IMG/VR virus record: IMGVR_UViG_3300030098_004404
Span: 1-50,590 of that record
DNA: 50,590 nt
Direction: 5' to 3' (one strand)
From: a virus
A model generated the notes under the pieces. The model saw only the letters and a list, made by a program, of their open reading frames with translations. It did not search any database and had not been told where the DNA came from. Position 1 is the first letter of the stretch. Every line of letters starts with the position of its first letter. Positions 11,032-20,462 of this stretch are shown piece by piece. A program made the translations under genes and the position numbers.

Positions 11032-13004
11032 ACAAAGACTTTAATTTAGACGATGCTTGGCTTGGTATAGATGTAGATGAATCTACCCTTTTCAATCCAA
11101 TGGATTTCGTCATGCAGGAATCTGACAACGACGCACTTCTTAAAAGACTATCTTGGTTAATGATGCGTCCGGAGTATTTCTCGTTTGTATGTAAATATGT
11201 TCTAAACATAGAACTCTCCCCGTTTCAGGCCCTACTTCTATATGAAATGTGGAACAGAAAGTTTCCAATGCTCATAGGAAGTCGTGGTATGGGTAAGTCT
11301 TTTATACTCTCTGTCTATCCTTTGCTCCGTGCCTTGTTTATGCCTAGGCGAAAAATAATTATCGTTGGTGCTGCCTTTAGGCAATCAAAGGTTTTGTTTG
11401 AGTATATGGATACAATTTGGAAAAACGCTCCAGTACTTAGAGATCTTTGTACCAATAATAGCGGTCCACGAAGAGATGTGGACAGATGTGTTATGCATAT
11501 AGGACAAAGTACCGTGACATGCCTTCCTCTTGGCGATGGTAGCAAGATTAGAGGCCAACGTGCTAACGATATTATAGCGGACGAATTTGCATCTATACCC
11601 AGAGATATTTTTGAAAACGTTGTTGCTGGTTTTGCTGCGGTTGCCTCTTCGCCAATAGAAAAAGTAAAACAAAAAGCACGAGAGAAAAAGGCCGCAGAAC
11701 TCGGTATACCAGTATCTAAAAAAGAAGACAAGGGTGCTGGAGATAAGTCCAACCAGATAATATTGTCTGGTACTGCATATTATGACTTCAATCACTTTGC
11801 GGAATACTGGAAGAGGTATCACTCTATAGTTTCTAGCGGAGGAAATATTTCTAAACTCTCTGAGGTCTTTGGGGGAACTGTTCCAGACGACTTTGACTGG
11901 AGAGAGTATTCTGTTATTAGGATGCCAGTGGACAAACTTCCCGACGGTTTCATGGATGGAGGACAAATAGCAAGAGCCAAAGCTACGGTTCATAACGGCA
12001 TATATAATATGGAATATGGTGCAATATTTACTACAGACAGTCAGGGATTTTTTAAGCGTAGTCTATTAGAGTCATGCACTACATCACCCACGACTCCTGC
12101 CGTTTTGCCCTCTGGAGAAGTTTGGTTTGAAGCGGGTCTCAAAGGAGAACCGGGTAAAAAGTATGTATTTGGCGTTGACCCCGCTTCAGAAGTTGATAAC
12201 TTTAGCATTGTTGTTATGGAGGTGAATTCCGACCACAGAAGGGTTGTTCACTGTTGGACAACAACTAGACAGCAACATAAAGACAAGCTAAAGTCAAAGA
12301 TCGTGGACGAAGACGATTTCTATTCGTATTGTGCGAAGAAGATACGTCAGCTCATGAAAGTGTTCCCTTGTGTAGAGATAGCCTTGGATGCACAGGGAGG
12401 CGGTATAGCCGTCATGGAGGCGTTGCACGATAGAGACAAGATACCAGAAGGAGAGGTTGCCATATGGCCAGTTATAGAGGAGAAGCCTAAAGACACTGAT
12501 GACCATGCTGGCTTACATATACTCAGACTGTGTCAATTTGCTAAGGCCACTTGGTTGGCTGAGGCGAATCACGGGCTTAGAAAAGACCTAGAAGATAAAA
12601 TAGTTTTGTTTCCGTATTTTGATTCTGCCAGTTTAGGAATAGCCCTAGAAGCAGACAAGATGTCAGGAAGAAAATATGATACTCTTGAAGACTGTGTTAT
12701 GGAGATAGAGGAGCTAAAGGACGAACTGTCGATGATCGTAATGACCCAAACATCGACCGGAAGAGAACGATGGGATACTCCAGAGGTGAAAACCGGAGCG
12801 GGAAGAAAGAGTAGACTCAGAAAGGACAGGTATTCTTCATTAATAATGGCAAATATGTCGGCTAGATATATAACGGTAGAGAAACAAATTATTGAGTATG
12901 GTGCTTTTGGAGGGTTTGCTGGCCATAATATTTCAGGCTCTTCTGATGAAAAGCTTTTTAGTGGACCAGCTTGGTTTACCGAAAAAACACAGAATCTATA
13001 TTAG
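11028..13004 (+). CDS. terL: Terminase large subunit, 658 aa
   Basis: The DNA-packaging motor ATPase and nuclease. Walker A is IGSRGMGKS (83-91), Walker B with catalytic Glu is DIIADE (181-186), and the RNase H-like nuclease begins with FGVDPASE near residue 379. The length is large but within the phage range; residues 213-232 (KVKQKAREKKAAELGIPVSK) form a lysine-rich insertion. Translation is coupled to the ClpP-like gene. The portal follows after a 62-base gap that carries late motif L2. Confidence 0.95.
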   Translation: MNKDFNLDDAWLGIDVDESTLFNPMDFVMQESDNDALLKRLSWLMMRPEYFSFVCKYVLNIELSPFQALLLYEMWNRKFPMLIGSRGMGKSFILSVYPLLRALFMPRRKIIIVGAAFRQSKVLFEYMDTIWKNAPVLRDLCTNNSGPRRDVDRCVMHIGQSTVTCLPLGDGSKIRGQRANDIIADEFASIPRDIFENVVAGFAAVASSPIEKVKQKAREKKAAELGIPVSKKEDKGAGDKSNQIILSGTAYYDFNHFAEYWKRYHSIVSSGGNISKLSEVFGGTVPDDFDWREYSVIRMPVDKLPDGFMDGGQIARAKATVHNGIYNMEYGAIFTTDSQGFFKRSLLESCTTSPTTPAVLPSGEVWFEAGLKGEPGKKYVFGVDPASEVDNFSIVVMEVNSDHRRVVHCWTTTRQQHKDKLKSKIVDEDDFYSYCAKKIRQLMKVFPCVEIALDAQGGGIAVMEALHDRDKIPEGEVAIWPVIEEKPKDTDDHAGLHILRLCQFAKATWLAEANHGLRKDLEDKIVLFPYFDSASLGIALEADKMSGRKYDTLEDCVMEIEELKDELSMIVMTQTSTGRERWDTPEVKTGAGRKSRLRKDRYSSLIMANMSARYITVEKQIIEYGAFGGFAGHNISGSSDEKLFSGPAWFTEKTQNLY

Positions 13005-13006
13005 AT

Positions 13007-13014
13007 TGTGTATA
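13007..13014 (+). promoter_or_regulatory. Putative late promoter motif L2
   Basis: ATTGTGTATAT, 52 bases before the portal start codon, in the only gap between terL and the portal gene. Confidence 0.5.
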
Positions 13015-13066
13015 TCAATACAATCAGCAATATAATTGACAATACTATCGCCGGAGAACAATATAA

Positions 13067-15190
13067 ATGTCCGAACCTCTATTCCAAACATGGGCCAGTG
13101 ACGCTGAAAAGGGAAAAGTATATGATGACAATGCTTTAGAGGGATATGACGGTGCCGTTTATCGTTCTCAGGCTCATTATGGTTACAACGGAAATAGGCA
13201 GACCTATATAGACGTTGAAACAAATCGCTCTGTACGTCCTAGCTTTAGACGATCTGATTATGATGCGTTTAGACCCGGCGAAGCCATTCCAAGCAAACAA
13301 AAGCGTATAATGTCTATGTGCATGAATGCTTATGATAGGGTTGGAATTATAAGAAACGTTATTGATCTTATGAGCGACTTTGCTAGTCAGGGTCTTGTGC
13401 TTGTACATCCAAATAAAAGCATAGAGAAGTTTTACAGAAAATGGTTTAATCAGGTTAATGGTACGGACAGATCTGAAAGATTTTTGAACTATCTTTATAG
13501 AACCGGAAATGTTGTAGTAAAAAGAAGAACCGCAAAGCTCGACAAGAAAAAAGAGGCCCACCTAAAGCGTGCCGCTGCTGCTGATATTGTCATAGAAACA
13601 AAAAAGGTCAAAAAAAGAGAAGTGCCTTGGATGTATGACTTTCTCAACCCTGTCGCTATTGACGTTATGGACCATGGGATGCTTGCTGTTGGCAAACCAG
13701 AGTTTTATTTAAACCTGTCAAAATACACATATCAATCACTACTAAAGTCCTCAACACAAAACAAGAACAGCTTTAAGACTCTTCCGGCAGATCTGCAAAA
13801 AAGAATAAAAGATAATGACCGCAGAATACCGTTAGATTCTAACAGCACATTTTTCTATCACTACAAAAAGGATGACTGGCTTCTCTGGGCTAATCCTATG
13901 ATTTATGCTATCCTTGATGACATAAATATGCTGGAAAAAATGAAGCTCGCAGACTTAGCTGCACTTGATGGAGCAATATCGAGCGTCCGTCTGTGGACTC
14001 TTGGTGATTTCGATCAAAAAATTGTACCAACCAAGGCTGGCCTAAATAAGGTTAGAGACATACTCGCTAGTAATGTTGGTGGAGGCACTATGGATTTGGT
14101 TTGGGGTCCAGAGCTTAGCTTTACAGAAAGCCAATCTCAGGTATACAAGTTCTTGGGGTCAGAAAAGTATCAGCCGGTTTTGACCAGCATCTATGCGGGC
14201 CTTGGTATCCCTCCTACTCTTACGGGAGCATCTGCCAGCGGAGGATATACAAATAACTATGTATCTCTAAAAACCCTAATCGAAAGACTTGAATACGGTA
14301 GAGAAATACTTGCCCAGTTCTGGAGACAGGAAATAGAGTTTGTCAGAGAGGCTATGGGATTCAGGTTTCCTGCTGAGATACATTTTGATTCCATTGTTCT
14401 ATCGGATGAAGCCGCTCAGAAAAACCTGCTTATCCAGCTTGCAGACAGAGACATTATATCTCAAGAAACTCTTCTTGAAAGATTCAGAGAGATACCCACC
14501 ATTGAACGCGTTAGGGTAAGAAGAGAAGAGAGAGAAAGAATGAACGATTCGTCTGCTCCAAAGAAAGCTGGTCCTTATCATAATCCTCAACATAGGAATG
14601 ATGTAGTCAAAATAGGTATGACTAAGGATATAGTTGATACGGAAGAGTATTTTGATAGACTTGGTATCCCTCATCAGGAAAAAGAAGAGGAGGCGGCACC
14701 AAGTCCCAATCCAGTCCAAGAGGAAGTAGAAAAAGAAGAAGAAAGATCAGAGCCAATTAACGACGAGGGTCGTCCTCCCTTCTCTAGGGACACACAGCCC
14801 AGAAAACAAAAGCGTGTTTTACCCCGAAGCGGTGAAGCGACAAGTGCAACCTTATGGGCGATTAAAGCACAGGCAAAGATCTCTGATATAATGACGCCCA
14901 TTGCCTGCTCGCACTTTAAAAAGAAAGACGCTAGGGCCTTAAGCAAGGTGGAGGTTGACCAGTTAGAGTATTTGAAGCTATGTATTCTTACGGGAATGAA
15001 ACCATTCGTAGATGTAACCCCTGAGCTAGTCAAAGAACTTGTTGAGGCGGGAACAAAACCTAGCTCACAATTCAGTGATAGGGTCGAGGAAAACATAAAA
15101 AGCTTCTCTTCTATAAATAACAGGAAGCCAACCGTTCTTGAAACTAGACATATCTACGCCACCGTGTATGCTGGTATGTCCTGTTTTTAA
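13067..15190 (+). CDS. Portal protein, 707 aa
   Basis: Position after terL, length, and sequence character mark this as the portal: an N-terminal region with MCMNAYDRVGIIRNVIDLMS, a central part with TSIYAGLGIPPTLTGA, and SGGYTNNYVSLKTLIERLEY, which is typical of the wing/stem transition of portal proteins. The C-terminal 200 residues are charged and low-complexity (EEEAAPSPNPVQEEVEKEEE), followed by a helical end domain. It forms the dodecameric DNA gate and connector docking site. GGAG precedes the start at 13067. Confidence 0.88.
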   Translation: MSEPLFQTWASDAEKGKVYDDNALEGYDGAVYRSQAHYGYNGNRQTYIDVETNRSVRPSFRRSDYDAFRPGEAIPSKQKRIMSMCMNAYDRVGIIRNVIDLMSDFASQGLVLVHPNKSIEKFYRKWFNQVNGTDRSERFLNYLYRTGNVVVKRRTAKLDKKKEAHLKRAAAADIVIETKKVKKREVPWMYDFLNPVAIDVMDHGMLAVGKPEFYLNLSKYTYQSLLKSSTQNKNSFKTLPADLQKRIKDNDRRIPLDSNSTFFYHYKKDDWLLWANPMIYAILDDINMLEKMKLADLAALDGAISSVRLWTLGDFDQKIVPTKAGLNKVRDILASNVGGGTMDLVWGPELSFTESQSQVYKFLGSEKYQPVLTSIYAGLGIPPTLTGASASGGYTNNYVSLKTLIERLEYGREILAQFWRQEIEFVREAMGFRFPAEIHFDSIVLSDEAAQKNLLIQLADRDIISQETLLERFREIPTIERVRVRREERERMNDSSAPKKAGPYHNPQHRNDVVKIGMTKDIVDTEEYFDRLGIPHQEKEEEAAPSPNPVQEEVEKEEERSEPINDEGRPPFSRDTQPRKQKRVLPRSGEATSATLWAIKAQAKISDIMTPIACSHFKKKDARALSKVEVDQLEYLKLCILTGMKPFVDVTPELVKELVEAGTKPSSQFSDRVEENIKSFSSINNRKPTVLETRHIYATVYAGMSCF

Positions 15191-15218
15191 CCAAGATTTA
15201 TCACTGTAATTAGTTTTT

Positions 15219-15227
15219 TGTGTATTA
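15219..15227 (+). promoter_or_regulatory. Putative late promoter motif L3
   Basis: TGTGTATTA, a slight variant, preceded by TTTTTT and 23 bases before the ATG at 15250. Confidence 0.4.
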
Positions 15228-15249
15228 CCCCTCGGAGGAGTACTCAAAA

Positions 15250-16770
15250 ATGAAAATTTACCAACAAGAGATAAACGACGGTTTGGAAAAAGCTCTGTCG
15301 GCTAATAATACTATAGCATGTTGTGCTCTAGCAGAGTCTTATAATCCTACCGAAAAAGATATCGAAAATCTAAAGAAGGCCCTTGACTCTAGCGAGGCAG
15401 GGAGCGAGTTGGCGATTGCCGAGAACCAAGATCAATTTGATTTATACTATTTAAAGTCTATCTTGGTTAGTACTGGGTGGAATAAGAATGACGATGTTTT
15501 TGATCCCAAAGAGATGTGGGAAGCAAGAAACACCCCAGAGGACAAACCTTTTAATTTTATGCACGACGAGAAAGACATAATTGGTCACATCACGGCCAAC
15601 GAGGTTGTCGATTTTGAGGGAAAAGTTGTTGACGAACAAGATGGCTTACCTAGTCAATTTAACATAGTAACTTCCGCTGTTATATATACTGAGTGGTCAG
15701 ATGCCGAACAGCGAGAACGAATGAAAAAAATAACGGCGGAAATAGAAGAGGGCAAGTGGTTCGTTTCTATGGAGTGTCTTTTTCCTGAGTTTGATTACGC
15801 TTTAGCTAATAAGGACGGAGAGACCAAGATCGTTAAAAGAAATGAGGCTTCCGCCTTTTTAACAAAACACTTAAGATCATATGGAGGAGACGGAATTTAC
15901 GAAGATTACAGAGTGGGCCGATTGTTAAGAAACTTATCGTTCTCTGGTAAAGGCTTAGTTTCAAAACCAGCTAACCCACGAAGTGTAATTTTGGAAGGAA
16001 ATGATTTATTTGATGAATCGAAGGCACAAGTTTTAACTATATCTTCATTAAAGGAGAACGATATGTCTGAAAGTTACGAAAAGCAGATCACTGATCTGCA
16101 ATCGCAGTTAGCAGAGTCTAAGGCTGCTAACAAAGCATTAGAAGACAAGATTGTTGCTGAGCAGCAAGCTGAATTCGATGCTAAACTAACTAACCTTGAA
16201 GAAACCATTGCAGAGCAGTCCACAAAGATTGCCGAGCAAGAAGAAGCTTATAAGGTTTTGGCTGAACAAGTTACAAAGCATGAAGCTACCATTGCTGAAA
16301 AAGAAGAAGCTATTGCTTCTAAGCAAGAAGAGCTTGATGTTCTGTACAAAAAAGAAGCCGTTATGAAGCGTGTAGCCCAGCTTACAGAAGCAGGGTTTGA
16401 TGCTGAAGAAGCCACAGCTACTGTGGAAAAATTCGAGTCTGTCAACGATGAAATTTTCGCTGAGGTTGTTGCACTTGCAGCAGTCAAAAAGAAAGCGGAA
16501 ATGAAAAAGGATGAGGCTAAGCCTTTTCCTCCTAAAAAGGACGAAGACAAAGACGAAGAAAAGGACGCTGAAGCAAAGCCTATGAAAAAGATGGCTGAAC
16601 TCGACGAAGAGCGAGACGTTGCTGAAGTGGACGAAGAAGCCTTGGCTCAGGCCGAGGAAACAGAAGAAGTTGCTATCGCAGAAGCGATGGGCGAAGACGA
16701 TCCTGCGGAAAACCTTCGTTCTGTTGCTAGTGAGTGGCTTGGTTCAGTTTTACAATCAAACAACAAGTAA
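15250..16770 (+). CDS. Prohead protease-scaffold fusion, 506 aa
   Basis: The N-terminal half resembles an S78/U35-type prohead protease: His105 in FNFMHDEKDIIGHI and Ser173 in WFVSMECLF fit the catalytic His and Ser. From about residue 272 the protein is a long coiled coil (QITDLQSQLAESKAANKALE) ending in an acidic/lysine-rich tail, as expected of a scaffold. GGAGGAG sets the start at 15250. An internal in-frame start at 16063 would make the scaffold alone. It lies between portal and capsid genes, the usual place. The protease probably cleaves scaffold and capsid after assembly. Confidence 0.85.
   Translation: MKIYQQEINDGLEKALSANNTIACCALAESYNPTEKDIENLKKALDSSEAGSELAIAENQDQFDLYYLKSILVSTGWNKNDDVFDPKEMWEARNTPEDKPFNFMHDEKDIIGHITANEVVDFEGKVVDEQDGLPSQFNIVTSAVIYTEWSDAEQRERMKKITAEIEEGKWFVSMECLFPEFDYALANKDGETKIVKRNEASAFLTKHLRSYGGDGIYEDYRVGRLLRNLSFSGKGLVSKPANPRSVILEGNDLFDESKAQVLTISSLKENDMSESYEKQITDLQSQLAESKAANKALEDKIVAEQQAEFDAKLTNLEETIAEQSTKIAEQEEAYKVLAEQVTKHEATIAEKEEAIASKQEELDVLYKKEAVMKRVAQLTEAGFDAEEATATVEKFESVNDEIFAEVVALAAVKKKAEMKKDEAKPFPPKKDEDKDEEKDAEAKPMKKMAELDEERDVAEVDEEALAQAEETEEVAIAEAMGEDDPAENLRSVASEWLGSVLQSNNK
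16063..16770 (+). CDS. Internal in-frame scaffold product, 235 aa
   Basis: AAAGGAG (16050-16056) lies seven bases before ATG 16063, which is in the same frame as 15250-16770. The product MSESYEKQITDLQSQ onward is exactly the coiled-coil part without the protease domain. This is the arrangement of lambda C/Nu3, where a nested start makes the major scaffold from the protease gene. The site is as strong as those of true gene starts nearby, so use is likely but not proven. Confidence 0.65.
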   Translation: MSESYEKQITDLQSQLAESKAANKALEDKIVAEQQAEFDAKLTNLEETIAEQSTKIAEQEEAYKVLAEQVTKHEATIAEKEEAIASKQEELDVLYKKEAVMKRVAQLTEAGFDAEEATATVEKFESVNDEIFAEVVALAAVKKKAEMKKDEAKPFPPKKDEDKDEEKDAEAKPMKKMAELDEERDVAEVDEEALAQAEETEEVAIAEAMGEDDPAENLRSVASEWLGSVLQSNNK

Positions 16771-16794
16771 TTTCAAAATAAAGGAGATTTCATA

Positions 16795-17283
16795 ATGGCT
16801 CTTAAATCAGACCGAAGCACGCTAGCAACCGACATTTCGTTCTTCATGAATGAAGCACAAACTCGGGGTGGTGTTGCTGTTTTAAGCACTGGAGGTTCTG
16901 GTGCATCTATGGATAATGGGGCGGCTAAAGTAGTTTATGCAGCCGATCCATCCGGTAAAATCCCTGTGGGTCTTTTGGTTAATGACGTAGTTGATATTGA
17001 CTTGACTCGTCAACACATTAACCAGCACAAAGACGAAGTACAAAAGGGTGGCAAAGTAACTTTGCTTACCAAAGGATGGGTTGTAACCAACTCTCTGGAA
17101 GGTTCCCCTGCTGCTGGAAACCCAGCTTTCTTGGGACACAGTGGTAATATTAGCCCTGCCGACATCGCTAGCGATGACGCCGATTCAGATGGTTCGGGCC
17201 GCGTCGTTGGGAGATTCCTCTCTAGCGTTGACCAAAATGGCTATGCTAAAGTTTACATCAACCTTCCTAATACCAACCTATAA
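16795..17283 (+). CDS. Head decoration-like protein, 162 aa
   Basis: Starts MALKSDRSTLATDISFFMNE; glycine- and valine-rich beta protein (KVTLLTKGWVVTNSL, VVGRFLSSVDQNGYAKVYIN). The middle, with VGLLVNDVVDIDLTR and KGGKVTLLTKG, is similar to small capsid-stabilising proteins encoded directly before capsid genes. AAAGGAG precedes the start. Between the scaffold and major capsid genes, so probably a high-copy virion protein; the family is not certain. Confidence 0.7.
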   Translation: MALKSDRSTLATDISFFMNEAQTRGGVAVLSTGGSGASMDNGAAKVVYAADPSGKIPVGLLVNDVVDIDLTRQHINQHKDEVQKGGKVTLLTKGWVVTNSLEGSPAAGNPAFLGHSGNISPADIASDDADSDGSGRVVGRFLSSVDQNGYAKVYINLPNTNL

Positions 17284-17310
17284 AGTAACATAGAAAAGGA
17301 GAACATAATA

Positions 17311-18315
17311 ATGTCAATTAAAGATAGACCTAGCCCAGAATTCATCGAATTGCTTAAGCGTTCCGGTGATTCAGATAAAGCTGTCGCTATCCAAGCACAG
17401 CGAGAGATCGCTAAGGCATTAGAATTGCCTTTGCGTAAAGGTGTTACTTACGGTGACATCGTTGGTGGTATTTACGAAGCTATGCCACTAGAGCCCGGTG
17501 CTACCCCTGAGTTCCCATTGGACCTCTTGGCTCCCGGTACCGAAATTGATCACGTTGCTTTCACTAATCCGGGCAACGGACGTATTCCAGAACGACACGT
17601 CGAAGGTGACTACGTTATGATCAATACTTACGGCATCACAAGCTCGATTGACTTCTTGCTTAAGTATGCTCGTGAGGCTAACTGGAACGTTGTTGCAAGA
17701 GCTATGCAAGTTCTTGAAGCTTCTTTTGTCAAGAAGATCAACGACGATGGTTGGCACACACTTTTGGCTGCTGCCGTTGACCGTAATATCTTGGTTTACG
17801 ATGCAGATGCTGCTGCTGGTCAGTTCACTAAGCGATTGGTCAGCCTCATGAAAACCGTTATGCGTCGAAACGGTGGTGGTAACAGTGTTACTGCTCCGGG
17901 CCGCTTGACGGATCTTTACTTGTCTCCAGAAGCTATCGAAGATATTCGTAACTGGGGCGTAGATCAGCTTGATGAAGTTTCACGACGTGAAATCTACACC
18001 GCTGCTGATGATGGTGGTCCTTTGACTCGAATCTTTGGTGTCAATCTTCATGACATCTTTGAATTCGGTGACAGTCAGGAATACCAAGAGTACTTCGATA
18101 ACGACCTTGGTGGCTCATTGGCTACTGGCGATGTTGAATTGGTCATCGGTCTTGATCAGGGTGCAAGCGACAGCTTTGTAATGCCTGTCAAGAAGGAAGT
18201 TGAGATCTTTGAAGACGAAGCTCTTCATCGTCACCAACGACAAGGCTACTATGGATGGGCCGAACTCGGATTTGGTGTTCTTGACAACCGAAGAATTATC
18301 GCTGGATCATTCTAA
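17311..18315 (+). CDS. Major capsid protein, 334 aa
   Basis: Length, position after scaffold and decoration genes, strong ribosome site (AAAAGGAG), and a following terminator mark the major capsid protein. The sequence has an N-terminal helical region (MSIKDRPSPEFIELLKRSGD) and later HK97-fold-like stretches (RNGGGNSVTAPGRLTDLYLS, then SPEAIEDIRNWG). Preferred codons look more regular than in the neighbours, as for highly expressed genes. No delta-domain extension is visible; scaffold is supplied by 15250/16063. Confidence 0.85.
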   Translation: MSIKDRPSPEFIELLKRSGDSDKAVAIQAQREIAKALELPLRKGVTYGDIVGGIYEAMPLEPGATPEFPLDLLAPGTEIDHVAFTNPGNGRIPERHVEGDYVMINTYGITSSIDFLLKYAREANWNVVARAMQVLEASFVKKINDDGWHTLLAAAVDRNILVYDADAAAGQFTKRLVSLMKTVMRRNGGGNSVTAPGRLTDLYLSPEAIEDIRNWGVDQLDEVSRREIYTAADDGGPLTRIFGVNLHDIFEFGDSQEYQEYFDNDLGGSLATGDVELVIGLDQGASDSFVMPVKKEVEIFEDEALHRHQRQGYYGWAELGFGVLDNRRIIAGSF

Positions 18316-18342
18316 GAATGACTGGTTGATGACCTAAACGGG

Positions 18343-18374
18343 AAAAGCCGCTTCAATATTGGGGCGGCTTTTTT
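18343..18374 (+). terminator. Rho-independent terminator after the capsid gene
   Basis: AAAAGCCGC (18343-18351) pairs with GCGGCTTTT (18364-18372), giving a strong stem with a 12-base loop and a run of six T. It ends the head operon 28 bases after the capsid stop. Confidence 0.92.
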
Positions 18375-18381
18375 CGTATTT

Positions 18382-18389
18382 TGTGTATA
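18382..18389 (+). promoter_or_regulatory. Putative late promoter motif L4
   Basis: TTTTGTGTATACTATGG begins just after the terminator and lies 50 bases before the next ATG. A terminator followed at once by this motif is good evidence that it starts a new transcript. Confidence 0.65.
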
Positions 18390-18439
18390 CTATGGTGTGG
18401 ATGCATCACACTTAATAAAATAACAAGGAGCAATAAGCC

Positions 18440-18853
18440 ATGACTGCAATGTCAAACTATTTAGAAAACAAGTTAATTGATCACCTCCTTAGAGATACAG
18501 CCTTTTCTGCACCAGCAAACATGTACGTTGGACTAGCTGGAGCATTCGACGCAGCAGAGCTAGAAGCCGGAACATTGACTGGCGAGCTTTCTGGTGGTAG
18601 CTATGCTAGGGTCAGTGTTAAAGGAGACGCTAACTGGAGTGCCGGAGGTACTAATGGCCACACGGACAATGAGAATAACATCTCCTTCACTACCGCCACT
18701 GGCGACTGGGGATATGTTAGCGGGTTATTTTTAGCCGACGCTTCATCTGGTGGCAACGTAATACTTTACGGTGCCCTTACTACGCCTAAAATAGTGGAAA
18801 ATGGAGACCAGTTCGTTATCTCGGCAGGTGATCTTGACATTACCTTCGCTTAA
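18440..18853 (+). CDS. Virion structural protein, fibre-base type, 137 aa
   Basis: Starts MTAMSNYLENKLIDHLLRDT and continues FSAPANMYVGLAGAF, a pattern common in small phage structural proteins that precede fibres: a short N-terminal helix and then a beta sandwich (GGNVILYGALTTPKIVENGD). AAGGAG precedes the start. First gene of the module between capsid and connectors. Likely a virion-bound fibre component; exact location unknown. Confidence 0.6.
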   Translation: MTAMSNYLENKLIDHLLRDTAFSAPANMYVGLAGAFDAAELEAGTLTGELSGGSYARVSVKGDANWSAGGTNGHTDNENNISFTTATGDWGYVSGLFLADASSGGNVILYGALTTPKIVENGDQFVISAGDLDITFA

Positions 18854-18875
18854 TTTTTAAATAAGGTTTTAGGTA

Positions 18876-20462
18876 ATGACACAATATGCACGCCCTGACG
18901 CAGACAGTGTTGCTGGAAACTGGGAAAATGAGTCTGGTAGTGGTTCAAATCTCTACCAGAGTATAGATGAAAGTACTCCCAGCGACAGTGATTTCTGTAT
19001 TTCTACAGATGACTTTGGCTCAACCGATACTATGCGTGTTGAGCTTAGTGGTGTCACCGACCCCACTAGTGCGTCTGATCACAAGGTGGTATATAGAGCA
19101 AAAGGTACTGATCCCAGCGGCTTTTATGGTATCCCTACCCTCACTGTAACTTTGAAGCAGGGCAGCACCACGATAGCAACGGCTACTAATTCTTCTCTTA
19201 GTGGCTCTTTCACGGAATATACTATTACGCTCTCCTCCGCTGAGGCTAATAGTATAACCGACTATACTGATCTCCTTCTTGAGTTTCAAAGAGGCACAAA
19301 CTTTGTTGGCGGTGGCGAGACTACTAGCGTTTCTTACGCCGCTTTTGAGTGCCCAGATGCTGCGGCGACAGATAATACAGAGTTTCGTGTAGGAGATAGG
19401 GTAAAAGAAACCACTACCACAACCGGCACTGGGACACTGAGTCTCGGTGGTGCTGAAACCGGATACCAGACTTTTGTGGCTGGTGTTGGTGATGGTAATA
19501 TGACCTATTATGTCATAGAAGAAGGCGGAACCACTAACTGGGAAGTTGGAATAGGTAAGGTAACAGATGCCGGTACTGACACGCTTACTAGAGCCACAGT
19601 TATAGCTAGCACCAATAGTAATAGCCAACTTGACTTAGCTGCTGGAACACATAATGTGTTTTGTGCGTCTCCATCTAGGATGGAATCAACCGATGTCGTT
19701 ACCAAGACGACAACCTATACTGTTACTCAATCGGACTCTACTGTATTGTGCGACACTAGTGGCGGTGCGTTTACAGTCACTATGCCTACTGCCGCAGAAG
19801 CCTATTCAGGTCTCAAGTTTTTAATTAAAAAAATCACATCAGACGCAAATGTTCTGACCATATCTTCGGGTGCAACTGACTTTGTAACCGAGAGCGGTTC
19901 GTTGTCTTCTACCAAAAAGCTTTTCTGTTACGAGGATTTTATAGAGCTTCAATGCATCAGGAGAAACACTACCGGCGACTATATATGGTCTACCGTTAAT
20001 AAGGGGCTTAGAAGTCATGTGGCCGTCGTCACACAAACCACCCAGCAGACGATTAGCAATGAGACATGGACACAAATTACTTTTAATGAAGACACTATAG
20101 AGATTGGTGCTGATGCAGACCACGCCAATAATAAAATCACAATCAAAAGAGCGGGAACCTATCTAATAGGCGGGTATATAAAATATGTAAGCTTAGACTC
20201 ATCCTCTACCGGAGCTTGCGTCAAGGTTGGTATAACTCCTGACGGCGGATCTATCAGTTATTGGAAGATGGGCACAGCAGCCAACTGGAGTGGTGGCGGC
20301 AACGAAGATAAAAGACCAGCTCCGGCTACGTTCTTTGTAAAAGAGCTTGCTGTTGATGATGTAATCACGCTTTACGCTTGGCAAGACGATAACAGTAGTG
20401 AAGTCACACTGGTTTCAAGTGATGAAGGGCGACCATATTTACAAGTTCAGGAGATTAGATAA
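18876..20462 (+). CDS. Fibre-like virion protein with C-terminal C1q-like domain, 528 aa
   Basis: The N-terminal 170 residues form a beta domain rich in Ser/Thr (DNTEFRVGDRVKETTTTTGT marks a linker near 170). Residues about 385-528 look like a C1q/TNF-type jelly roll: ITIKRAGTYLIGGYIKYVSL and KELAVDDVITLYAWQDDNSS match the GxYxxxxxxxx and GDxVxLxxxQ pattern. Such domains end many phage fibres and bind surface sugars or proteins. The start at 18876 has AAGG and AGG sites upstream. A receptor-binding or head-fibre role is inferred. Confidence 0.65.
   Translation: MTQYARPDADSVAGNWENESGSGSNLYQSIDESTPSDSDFCISTDDFGSTDTMRVELSGVTDPTSASDHKVVYRAKGTDPSGFYGIPTLTVTLKQGSTTIATATNSSLSGSFTEYTITLSSAEANSITDYTDLLLEFQRGTNFVGGGETTSVSYAAFECPDAAATDNTEFRVGDRVKETTTTTGTGTLSLGGAETGYQTFVAGVGDGNMTYYVIEEGGTTNWEVGIGKVTDAGTDTLTRATVIASTNSNSQLDLAAGTHNVFCASPSRMESTDVVTKTTTYTVTQSDSTVLCDTSGGAFTVTMPTAAEAYSGLKFLIKKITSDANVLTISSGATDFVTESGSLSSTKKLFCYEDFIELQCIRRNTTGDYIWSTVNKGLRSHVAVVTQTTQQTISNETWTQITFNEDTIEIGADADHANNKITIKRAGTYLIGGYIKYVSLDSSSTGACVKVGITPDGGSISYWKMGTAANWSGGGNEDKRPAPATFFVKELAVDDVITLYAWQDDNSSEVTLVSSDEGRPYLQVQEIR

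Noticed and set aside
19020-19628. A 202-codon minus-strand frame opposite the fibre gene
   Set aside because: It is a mirror of the real plus-strand coding frame with no ribosome site.
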